Assembly: GCF_000003815.2 (NCBI RefSeq)
Contig: NC_049996.1
Coordinates: 1,689,729 to 1,753,728, forward strand
Length of the DNA stretch: 64,000 nt
DNA from: Branchiostoma floridae
Lineage: Eukaryota; Chordata; Leptocardii; Amphioxiformes; Branchiostomatidae
Direction: 5' to 3'
Shown here: one piece after another, positions 10,801-20,351 of the stretch
Layout of the letters: each line of letters opens with the position of its first letter
How positions within the stretch are numbered: the stretch's first letter is position 1
Position numbers and translations under genes: made by a program
The notes under the pieces: generated by a model
The model's input: the letters and a program-made list of their open reading frames with translations, nothing else
The model's database searches: none
What the model was told of the DNA's origin: nothing

Positions 10801-13748
10801 CAGTAGACCAGGGAGCAACACCAAAGACAAGCACAGCCTTGATTCACATCACCTTAAACGACGTGAACGACAACCCTCCAACTCTGATTGTCCCAACTGA
10901 ACTGGTACCAATTCCACAGGTATAGTGTTATCTTTCCTTCTCAGTATGAGTACAACTTGAATTTTCTAAATATCTCTAAAGAATGTCCATATAAAGAGCC
11001 TTAAGCTTGCTGCAAGTGCAATTTCTATTTCCGTAGTCCCTTTCGCGAACCTTGGCGATTTTCGAAGGAATTTGATGAAGAAAATGTGTTTTTTTCCCTC
11101 ACAGTCGTCGCAAGTTGGCACCCCGGTGTTTAAAGTGCAAGTTGATGATCCTGACATTGTCAATGAGTTTTCCTTTGAGACCATCCCCTCCAACCACGAA
11201 TACTTCTCCATCATCGAAACTACCGGACTTATCTTTACTATCAAGGACTTTCCCGAACAGCGTGAGCATACTCTCTTCATCATAGTTAACGACGGCAGTG
11301 GAAAAACTGACTATGGTGCCATATCTATTTTCGTTGGAAATCCGAATCTCCATGCTCCAGTATTCAGCCAACTATTGTACCGAACGACTGTCCAACAGGA
11401 CTTACAAGTAGGCACCAATCTGACAGACCTCAACATCTTCGCGTGTGACATGGATTGTCCGGACTCTTGCAACGTTTCCTTGTCTGCAAACTGTACAACA
11501 AATGAAGGCAGACTGACATACGGTATCGCAACAGGGAATGCAAGAGACATCTTTGTAATTGATCCCCACACGGGACTCATCAGTACAAAGTGGCCACTAG
11601 AAAGCTTAAGTTTGATACCCAACTACATTTTGGTTGTCATCGCAACTGACCAATCAGAAAACTCACGTACTGGGTCAGCAACGGTCTGGGTTGATGTTGT
11701 GCATTTGGGGACCACCTCTGTTGCGCCAACTGCGTTTCCAAGTGATACAAAAAAGTTGGAGACTGACTTGGATAACCACCGCTATGCCCTTTTTGGAGTT
11801 TCCGGATTTGCTGGGTTGTTGCTTATGATAACCCTTGGGCTACTTGTGAAATTGGTATCAGCTAATCGTCGTGTGAAGCAGATGTCTACAGCGCACCTGA
11901 CGACTCCAGCCTTTACTGCACCTCAGTACGACTACGTACCAGGGATGACGGACTACGCGTACGCCGAGGGAACTGGTACGGATGATGAATCGCCCGCACC
12001 GCCACCGGTGGCGAACCGTCCGCCGCTGACGCTCAACAACGAGGAGCGTAGAGCACAGGCAACGGACCGTAGTCATAATGTAGCGATGGAGATGCGCTCC
12101 AGGATGCGGCCAGGTATGTGTACTGTAGTGTAGTGTAGTGTAGTGTAGTTTAGTGTAGTGTAGCATTTGTACCTCCGGGGACGAGGATCATTTCCTTACG
12201 GAGTATTGTATTTGCTGTTATGCTGTTCGCAGCTGCATCTCGCGAGCCCTATGCTGAATTTGTATGTAGTTTAGTATGGTGTCTGCTCGTATGCTGGATA
12301 TGATGCTGTTGCTGTTTCTCTGAGTAATGTAATACCTCAGAAATCACCCTTGTCTTCATGGAAGTCCTTCTTGTTTGAATCGGCGCCAATTGGGGCAAAT
12401 GATGGATTATGTGCTATTTTAACTTTATCTAGTGGCTTGTTCAAATTTGATAAATGTTGACTAAATGGTACTTAATACGGGTAAGATGACATAATATTAT
12501 GCTATTCTTTTTATCCAAACAGAACTACAGCGACAGAACCGACTCGAAGTTCGAACAGCGGATGATCGCTCGAGAAACAGCATCTACAGAGAGCAGAAGT
12601 AAGTTTTCCCCATCCAGTATGCGTGCCCAACGTGGCAAGCTTAAGCTAAGGGCACAACCCGCCGCACGTGCAAATACGTGCCAAAACGTGGGCAATCTTT
12701 TGCGATCCGAAAGTGGCAAGAACCTCCTCAGTACGAACTCCGTATAGAATCCGACAGATTTTGGAGCACACAGACACGCCGTATAACATTACATGCAGGC
12801 AAAACGTTGTGTGTCATCGGGCTGCAGATTCGCCCCCCCGTACGTGCCAGTACGGGCGACGCGCCTGCCCTGTACAGCCTGAACGTTTTCAGAAATACGT
12901 GGCGGACGTGACCTCCGCAAAAAACGTACGGACAAATTGCACGTACGGCGGGTTGTGCCATTAGCTTTAGCATTGTTATCCTACGTTGTGTAGTATTCCC
13001 TCCACCCATGAGATTCTATGTAGGGTTGTCGAATCACCTGGCGTAACTGCAAAATATTCGGCCCAGGATCCTAGATCCGTGGTTCAAATCCTGTCATACT
13101 TCCGCCATTGTGCCCTTAGGAAAGATATTTTCATAATTTGACCTAGGTGTAAGAATTGGAACCAGACTTCGGTTGGGGAGGTAACAGACGCTGAAAAGAG
13201 ACATACACCTCACTACCTCATCAAAATGGCTATAGGACTACCGTTACCTTCTGTCCTTTACAAGTATGAGACACTGTTAAGTTGAGTGCAGTGCATTTTC
13301 CGTGACTGTCTTTAACCCAAAAATAGTACTAGTGTTGCCTTCCTAGCCATTTTCCCCCAACGTAATTTTTGAAATGCCATACCAGTATTGGTTGGAGTTT
13401 AAATCTCAGGATAATGGTAATGGTTGCATATATATTCTTTGCAATTCTATTAGTTATGTATTGAACTGGTTTCATGTGCGGTAACATCAAGAGCTTTCTC
13501 ATTTCAGATATGATTATCTACAGCTCAACACACGAGATACTTCCAATACTGCTTCGCCAACAGCTGAAACCGCTGAAGCTGATAAGTATGGGTACCTGAA
13601 GCCTGCCAATCAGGCACGTCAAAACAACCAGCGAGGACAGCCCAACAACCCTTATCAAAATGACAAAATGAACAGGCGAAGTCAAGTGTACACTAAAGAC
13701 ATCCCAGCACCTGATTACGATGTGCTGCCAACGGAGACACGGATATAA
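861..13748 (+). CDS. FN3-cadherin repeat transmembrane receptor (gene A, 5'-incomplete)
   Basis: Single-pass adhesion receptor, presumably at the plasma membrane. Exons read from splice junctions and phase: 861-1127, 1528-1806, 2325-3048, 3316-3457, 3700-3795, 4028-4147, 4600-5997, 6411-6521, 6691-6859, 7496-7587, 7764-7901, 8389-8488, 8722-9003, 9638-9813, 10034-10232, 10672-10919, 11105-12113, 12523-12598, 13508-13748. Frames join without a stop, giving 1954 codons in the window. Order: two FN3 domains, about a dozen cadherin repeats marked by DxNDNxP linkers, one membrane span near 11784-11852, then a Tyr-rich tail ending in TAA at 13746-13748. The first visible exon starts in phase 1, so the signal peptide and further N-terminal domains lie upstream of the window. 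The tail lacks any catenin-binding region I can recognise, so it is protocadherin-like rather than a classical cadherin. A possible alternative is a FAT-like giant cadherin, but I see no laminin G or EGF module. Confidence 0.85.
2325..10919 (+). CDS. Cadherin repeat block of gene A
   Basis: Fourteen exons encode tandem extracellular cadherin repeats. Calcium-binding linkers can be read as VDVNDNPPVF (near 2690), VQDVNDHAPVF (4055), LDINDNRPTF (4852), VEDVNDNVPTF (5167), VDINDNAPSY (5478), VNDTNDESPTF (6706), LDINDNAPTF (7822), TDVNDNAPIF (8855) and LNDVNDNPPTL (10855). LDRE and DxDxGxNA-type motifs recur between them. The large exon 4600-5997 alone holds about four repeats. The linker at 10034-10075 is degenerate (VIDVANTNFFAPEF), suggesting a calcium-poor, flexible joint. 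The first part of exon 2325-3048 is Cys-rich (CHNCS) and precedes the first canonical linker. Confidence 0.85.
7085..8130. repeat. Diverged repeat pair in two introns of gene A
   Basis: Intron segments 7085-7280 and about 7925-8130 share blocks in the same order: ACAAATTTTAGATAGTCC against ACAAATTTCAGATAGTTC, then AGTTGATGC/GGTTGATGC, then CCTGTTGTTTGAGTACA in both. They look like old copies of one interspersed element flanking exons 7496-7587 and 7764-7901. Confidence 0.5.
9035..9530. repeat. Degenerate ~40-bp minisatellite in gene A intron
   Basis: Irregular repeats of a unit like GGCTTGCTATATGGTGTCTTT followed by AGGCTAGGCTGG fill most of the intron between exons 8722-9003 and 9638-9813. 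Unit spacing is about 40 bases with many substitutions, so the array is old. Confidence 0.6.
11105..12113 (+). CDS. Membrane-proximal, transmembrane and juxtamembrane exon of gene A
   Basis: The 1009-base exon encodes the last cadherin-like repeats (linker degenerate, NPNLHAPVF), a Cys-containing stretch (CDMDCPDSC), a short Thr/Pro stalk, the hydrophobic span ALFGVSGFAGLLLMITLGLL at about 11784-11852, and a basic stop-transfer (SANRRVK). The cytoplasmic part includes STAHLTTPAFTAPQYDYVPG and a proline run (PAPPPVANRPP). The same module, from the LETDL stalk onward, recurs in gene B at 20802-21314; a hand alignment of 74 residues finds about 54 identical. Donor GTATGT at 12114, phase 1. Confidence 0.9.
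12120..12163. repeat. (TAGTG)n microsatellite
   Basis: About eight copies of TAGTG start directly after the donor of gene A's transmembrane exon (GTATGT at 12114), close enough to influence recognition of that splice site. Confidence 0.8.
12523..13748 (+). CDS. Two C-terminal cytoplasmic tail exons of gene A
   Basis: Exon 12523-12598 encodes ELQRQNRLEVRTADDRSRNS followed by IYREQ. Exon 13508-13748 encodes KYDYLQLNTRD, then KYGYLKP, SQVYTKD and APDYDVLPTETRI before TAA. Several Tyr-x-x-Leu or Tyr-x-x-Pro motifs could be phosphorylated and bind SH2 domains; this is inference. The same two-exon layout and phases (1 then 2) occur in gene B. The 909-base intron between them carries a MITE (12639-12971) and a SINE-like repeat (about 13025-13250). 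Confidence 0.85.
12639..12971. mobile_element. CpG-rich MITE with ~35-bp terminal inverted repeats
   Basis: The left end GCTTAAGCTAAGGGCACAAC continues CCGCCGCACGTGC. The right end, reverse-complemented, reads GCTAAAGCTAATGGCACAAC and continues CCGCCGTACGTGC. The 333-base element is GC- and CpG-rich compared with the surrounding intron. It explains the reading frames seen there on both strands. Confidence 0.7.
13025..13250 (+). mobile_element. tRNA-derived SINE-like copy
   Basis: TGGCGTAACTG at 13039-13049 fits an RNA polymerase III A box, and GGTTCAAATCC at 13081-13091 is an exact B box consensus at tRNA-like spacing. The following body (TGTGCCCTTAGGAAAG) resembles the tRNA-unrelated part of metazoan SINEs. 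It cannot be a functional tRNA because the stems do not pair. It lies in the last intron of gene A. Confidence 0.5.
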
Positions 13749-14281
13749 ACGATAAAACGTTTCTTTTGATAGATGGTATGTTTGGCAAAGTATCAAAATC
13801 TGTTTGTAAATTAGTCACATTTCCTAGTCATCTCCTCCAATCCTTTTATACAATACACTAACCCTTCATGCTTGTGGCTCTTGCCGTCCTGTCGTTTCCG
13901 ACAAGACCACAAGATCACATTTCCTAGCCGTTACATCACATCACTTCATACAGCACACTGATCCGTCAAATCCAAAATAGCACCACCCTTCCCGCCGTAC
14001 ACAGCAAAACAGAATGGCGGCGCCCACATATGCCAGCAAAAACAATACAGGTTCTGCTATCGCAAACCTGTAACTAATAGTGATTACCACTACATGTATT
14101 TTTTATTCTATTTTCTGGGATATCGTTGTGTGCGTTTGTGTGTGCTTGAGTTTATGTACTAGATGTCGTCTAAGCTTTGTTATGTTTTGAAGTTCATGCC
14201 CCAGGGTTTTTAGGAATTGAAAAATAGTATAACTGTAAATAGGACAAGAATAGACAGCATGTGTTTAACAAGAAAAAAAGA

Positions 14282-14287
14282 AATAAA
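14282..14287 (+). promoter_or_regulatory. Candidate polyadenylation signal of gene A
   Basis: An AATAAA hexamer lies 534 bases after the gene A stop codon, in A-rich sequence with no longer reading frame between. Other weaker hexamers may be used instead. Confidence 0.35.
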
Positions 14288-14685
14288 AAAATGCGTTTGT
14301 GACAGTGTCTATTTTGTGTTTAACAAAAATATGCAAGATAATAGAGCTTGTAGCACTATCTATCTTATGTTTAAGATTTAAAACCAAATTTTATACAAAA
14401 ATATTTTTTCAGTGGCGTATCTTGTAGTGTAAAATTGCAAAGCATATTTTCACTTCATATGATATCATATGATATTATGATCGTAAAGCAATCAACTTGA
14501 AAGCTACGCAAATTAAGCAAATATGAATATGTAATTAGGCTCTATATGGATATACATTAGTCTGTATTGTTTGTTTAAATCCTTTTTGTATGTCTGTGCT
14601 CCTGATTTTTGGATACTATTATCATATTATAGATCTAACTAATTAAACGGCAAATGATATATCATTTAAACTGTACATTACTACT

Positions 14686-14804
14686 AGGGCTGGGTACCGG
14701 TACAGAAAATTCAGGTCCAGGTCCGGTTCAGGTCCAAAGGATCAGGTCCCGGTCCGGACCTGAACCTGGACCTAATGCAGTACGCTGTACCGATACCCAG
14801 CCCT
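14686..14804. mobile_element. Small foldback MITE (AGGGCTGGGTACCGGTAC ends)
   Basis: The left end AGGGCTGGGTACCGGTAC is mirrored at the right by GTACCGATACCCAGCCCT. The interior is also nearly palindromic (CAGGTCCGGTTCAGGTCC against GGACCTGAACCTGGACC). The whole 119-base element could form a hairpin. Confidence 0.75.
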
Positions 14805-15097
14805 AATTACTACCATACATAACTGACAAGTTGTTTCCGTTATTTCTTGACGTGGGTGCGTCTAACATATAACGTACCTGAAAATGTATGACTTGACCAA
14901 TGTAAAAAAATATATTTTGAAGAAAAATATATAAGTTGTATTACCTGTCTTATTTTCGTATTGGACATTAACGGGTTATACTAAGTGGTATGAACATCAG
15001 ATGTTAAAATTTAGATAAAGAATGCCAGTTTACATCTTATATCATACGGTATATCATGTACTACAGAGTTTAAGTATTATAACTATTTGGGAGGAAG

Positions 15098-15351
15098 AGT
15101 TACTATCAATTTTCTTCCAACAGTGACTGTTTTAAAGGTAGAGTACGTACCTCCAAATTTTCGATGTCTAACAGCACATCTTGGTCACGGAGAAGCCTGA
15201 CCTAGCCTCATGTTCTCTCGCGAGATGGAGACTAGGCCATTCTCCGTGACCAAGATGTGCTGTTGTTAGACATCGAAAATTTGGAGGTGCGTACTCTACC
15301 TTAAAAAAAACAGTCACTGTTAGTGTTAGTGTTAGAAAATTGATAGTAACT
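15098..15351. mobile_element. Long foldback MITE
   Basis: Arms of roughly 90 bases are inverted copies: AGTTACTATCAATTTTCTT at the left against AAAATTGATAGTAACT at the right, and TCCAAATTTTCGATGTCTAA against its complement. The loop of about 45 bases contains CTCTCGCGAGATGGAGACTAGG. Both flanks carry GGGAGGAAGAG. Confidence 0.8.
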
Positions 15352-16342
15352 GGATACATACGTGACTGATGAACCTTTTAAACGATATTGGGAGGAAGAG
15401 AAGCTATTAGTTGAATTGTAGAGAAGACATGACGTCCAAAAGGAGAGGAAAGCCGGAAGAGACGCAGATCAACTGTTATCAATAGGACATATAGACAACA
15501 TGTAATCAACAAACCCGGAGTCAATGACGTGGACAAGATTGAAGACTCTCTCACCATATAGTGCGTAACGCGATCTTGACTAATGCACCCTCGTCATTCT
15601 AAAGGGATAATCTCAAAGCAACATCTTTGTACCGAAGCAATCTCTATTTGTCAAACTTTCTCTATTTGCCAAATGCTTACACCCACAGACACCTGTTTGA
15701 CAGGAAGACTGTCATGTTCAGGTTTCACAGTTTGTGTGTTAAGACGTCATATCAAGTACGCTATACATCTTGAGACTTAATTTGAAAATCCATTAGTGCA
15801 GTGCCCTAGGGCACGCCACTAATCTTCCTGAACTTCATTACAAACAATGACGTGCATACGAAACGTCAATATTTACATACATGTCAATCAAAAACGGTAA
15901 TGACATTTATATATCCAATGCACAAAAGTCAATGGAACAGCCAAGATCGTTTTTCTAGTTTCAGTTCATACTGGAGAACTGATCACAGAGGCCATTTTTG
16001 AAAGACCTTAAAAAGATTGGGCAGACTGTAGCGACCTGGGCAGCCGGTTCCACATTGATGTTGCTCTATACCTAAATGCTCTTTTCAAGGTGTTGTCCTA
16101 GGTTTTTCTAATTCAAAATTACTTCATGAAGCAAACCGAGCACTGTATATATGTGACCACTCGATTTGCACAAGGTGGTGTTATTAGTTAAAATTTGTTC
16201 TGTACAGCAAAGACATTGGAATTTGTAATGGCCCCTACTAGAATATACAAGTAATGACGTTGTTGCCTTACCTTATAATTACCTTGCTTCTGGATACCGC
16301 AACATCTTACCGACAATCTAGCAGCCGTGAGCGTGAGTCAAG

Positions 16343-16382
16343 ATGTTTACCGTACATATCAAGTTGGTGATTTTCATGTATG
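16343..16382 (+). CDS. Signal peptide exon of gene B
   Basis: Forty bases encode MFTVHIKLVIFMY plus one base, followed by GTAAGT. With the next exon the junction reads as a Val and then GATSTK, a plausible signal peptidase site. No TATA box or other core promoter element is obvious in the 150 bases upstream. Confidence 0.6.
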
Positions 16383-19300
16383 GTAAGTCTTTCTTTCCTA
16401 AAATATATTGAATTTTCTGTGTGTACCTTTTTTAAACACAATGTAGCAGTCACATCATTTGGCAACGATTAGGTGCTAAACTTTCTGTATTTTCATGTAG
16501 TTGCAAATAAAATGATCTTTAAAAAACATGCTACGGCTGTTGAGCCGAAAGAAAGCTATTTTGAAGGGTTTGGGTCAGGTACTTTTACTGTACAATAACG
16601 TCTATAGTTTGATTCTAACAGATATTTGCTATTTAAAAATCGTAATGTAAACTAAAAAAATGATCTTTCAAAAACATGCTACGGCTGTTGTGCCGAAAGA
16701 AAGCTATTTTGAAGGGTTTGAGTCAGGTACTATTACAAAAACGTCTATAGTTTGATTCTAACAGATATTTGCTATTTAAAAATCGCAATGTAAACTAAAC
16801 AAACTTGTAGTTAGGGCTAAAGGTATCTCAGCCCAGAAGTAAGGTACAATAAATGTAAGAGAGACAGATTTGCTGAGAGTGTTGAATGCTACATTTTATT
16901 TCATATTTGGCAATGCGATTTACTGCATTTTGAGCGGCATATGTGTGAGGCACAGTGGGGGTAACCTCAACGGGATGAGGGTTTTACGCTTGGAAAAAAG
17001 TCTCCGAAAAAAAGCCCTGGGTTAGCGATTGCACGATGATCCTATGTGACCGTATACGTATGATGACGTATGTGACCACGCCTTAAGTCGTGTGATCGTC
17101 GTACTAGGATTTTGATGCTATAAGACTTGGAAAAAAGTCTCCGAAAAAAGCCCTAGGTTAGCGATTGCACGATGATCCTATGTGACCGTATACGTATGAT
17201 GACGTATGTGACTGCGCCTTAAGTCGTGCGATCGTCGTACGATTTTGATACTATAAGACTTTCAAGTAGGCCGTGACAGAACCAACCACCGACATGAATT
17301 CAAAACAGCATTTTGTGTACGAAGACAGTTGATCTTTGCTGTACACGTACATTTTGGCTTCCAAAATGCCGGAAATTAGTAATCGTACGACGATCGCACG
17401 ACCTATGTGACCGCACCCTTACTAACAATAAGAGATGTTTGATGCCATAGAATAACAGTAACTGCAACTGAAACTATTTTGTTCAATAGCAATTATATTC
17501 ATCCGTTCAATTATTTCAACTTAAGCGTTACGATTTACATTTATTTCATCTGAAATTCTGAGACAGTTTCATTATTGGAACAAAAACAGAAATGGAGACC
17601 CTAAACATACACAACCCGTTACAGTGTGATTAGTTGCAGATGGTCGGTAAAACGAATGAACAATCTTCACAAGGAATATCAGTTACAGCAATTAGCGTAA
17701 AGGGTATCCCTTTCTTTCTACGTCTTTCAAATAGATTTCCTGAGGGAAACAGAAAGGAAACTATAAGCTATCAGCTGTAATGGTTTATTAGTCACGCATT
17801 CCCGTTGGTCATCCGGGAGGATCTATTTCTAAGTGTGCAAGATCATATTCGTGACTGTTCACAATGGTGATTTCCAAACCCGGTGGCAGTTTTCAAAATC
17901 CCGGTGCAAAAGGGATAGTAAATTTATCAATACCCTGTCAAATATTGTACGAATACGATAATGACCCATGTGAGTTTGACAGGTACCTCTGGATATTGTT
18001 ACAAAACATTTTCAGACCATTAGACTTACCAGGCATTTATCGTCATTGATAAACCCCACTATTCCTGTACTATATTCTCTTTTACCTCTCCAAATAGTTG
18101 GTGCAACAAGCACAAAGGCACAACCTCAACAGTCTTCTACACCTGTATGTACCACCAGCACAGCTTGTACACCAACACCAGGTACAAGCACTCATCGTAG
18201 CAAACTTTTTCGTTGATACAGTCTTTACAAGTCTCACTGCACGATATCCAATCTTTAAGCATGCCTTATAAAATGTGTAAAGATTGTGTTTTTTTCCTCG
18301 ATGACAGTATCTAAAGATCACACTATCTAACTGTAGCAGGCTAGCTTAATGTGACTATTAAAAACCAATTGACTGACTGGTTTGCATTGTACTGCACCAC
18401 TACATGTAGGTGTTGCTTCTTTACCTCCATGAAAAAATGGAGGTATAGTTTTGAGTGTGTCTGTGTGTGTGTCTGTGTGTGTGTGTGTCTGTCTGTGTGT
18501 CCGCATATTGTGGTCAGCATAACTTGAGAATCTCTTGATGGACTACGATGATATTTGGTATGTGGGTAGGGGTTGGGAAGACGAAGGTCAAGGTCAATTT
18601 TGGGCCCCCTTGTGTGTGACCTTGGTACTGCAGCGCAACTTCCGGTTTTTCTATCTCGGTGTTCTGAACATGCTATGGTCAAGATTTTTAAGTATTAGAT
18701 AGCTCTTGTGCTCAGGAAAAAATGACATAAGTTTGGGCCCCCTAGCGTCTAGTTTTGGGATAGCAGGGGCATTTTTGTCAAAAACTTCTGACGAGGATAA
18801 CTCAAGAAGGGAATAACGGATTTTCATGATTTTTGGTATGTAGGTACCTTAGACAATGTTGTACAAGATAAAATACTAATTATGCAAAATAGGAGTACAT
18901 TTGCATAATTAATGAGAATATTCTATCATAGCAGTTTTTTCAATGTATCTCTTGTCCCGGACGTGATATGGTCGTGACATTTGGGTGGTAGATAGCTTTT
19001 AGCGTCATGACAAAGTGGGGCAAGTTTCAGTCCCCTAACATTCAATTGTGGAACTGCAGGGGCGTTTTTGTCAAGACACTCCAAAGAGGATAACTGCAGA
19101 AAGGAACGACGGATTGCCTGCATTTTAGGCATGCAGGTAGCTTAGGCAAAGATTTTCATAATGATATACATGTTATGCAAATGATGACTGAATTTGCATA
19201 ATTAATGAGGAAATTTTACAGTTCCATTGTTTTCAATAACTGGACCTCAATACATGTAACACATGTTAATTATGATTGGTGGAATATAAGCAGATACCAA

Positions 19301-20176
19301 ATATGGTAATATGGAACTTATTTGCATAATTTATGTAAAAATTGCAAAACATCTTTATGATTAATAATGGGAATTTTATAATTGTGACATGTGAACGTTA
19401 GTCAATGATTAACAACACAATGCATACATTATGTTAATGTCTTAGTCAATTGCATGAAATTTACGAAAGCTTTAAATTTTCATGGAGGTATGAGGTCGCC
19501 GAACTCTAGTTCAGTTACAGTTACGGCCACAGACGTAAAGCACTTACTTACATAAATTATGAACATAGGATTCTTTTTACAATGAGGTCACAAACGTAAA
19601 TGAGCTAAGTATATGCATAGCAGTTGTGAAATCCCATTGATAACGGTATAGCAGTTTTTTTTACTTAAATGTCCGATTATAATTGGATGATTTTCACAAA
19701 ATGATGGACGTAATTTAAAATCTTAATGATTATACAGATTGTGTTCCTGGCTGCAACACTATCCGAGTATATGGATCCACCACATATCAAACTACACTGA
19801 TGACTACCTACACAAGAGTTAACTACACGAACGAAGGACGCCCAGTTTATGCCAGCGACACAACCAATGACTTTCTCTACTGCTTCGGGGATGGGTCTTC
19901 GCTATGTCACTGGCTCATAGGACCGACCGTCGGTGGTACTCATACTGCGCTCTTTGCACCAGATAGTCATCTAGTTGCCGAGGAAATCACAGCGACTTGG
20001 CAATCTTATAATGGCCGCCACTTTCTACCCGCACCTGAGGTCAACATCTCGTGCTGCTGTAAGTTCTGCTAGTTTATCGATATTTTATTAAGTGTCAATA
20101 CATTTTTATACCCAACTTGCAATCGTAACAGAACATTAACCGTTAAATTGTATGTCATCCAGGATTTCTGTAATAT

Positions 20177-20256
<80 letters not shown>

Positions 20257-20307
20257 TAGATAGATAGATAGACAGATAGATAGATAGATAGAGAGAGATT
20301 TGATAGA

Positions 20308-20351
<44 letters not shown>

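Larger units (their letters stand above)
13749..16342. other. Intergenic region between genes A and B
   Basis: Contains the gene A 3' UTR, two foldback MITEs (14686-14804 and 15098-15351), and otherwise AT-rich sequence. No promoter element for gene B is obvious upstream of 16343. Confidence 0.6.

Noticed and set aside
12668..12964. Plus and minus frames of about 95 codons in a gene A intron
   Set aside because: They coincide with the CpG-rich MITE at 12639-12971.
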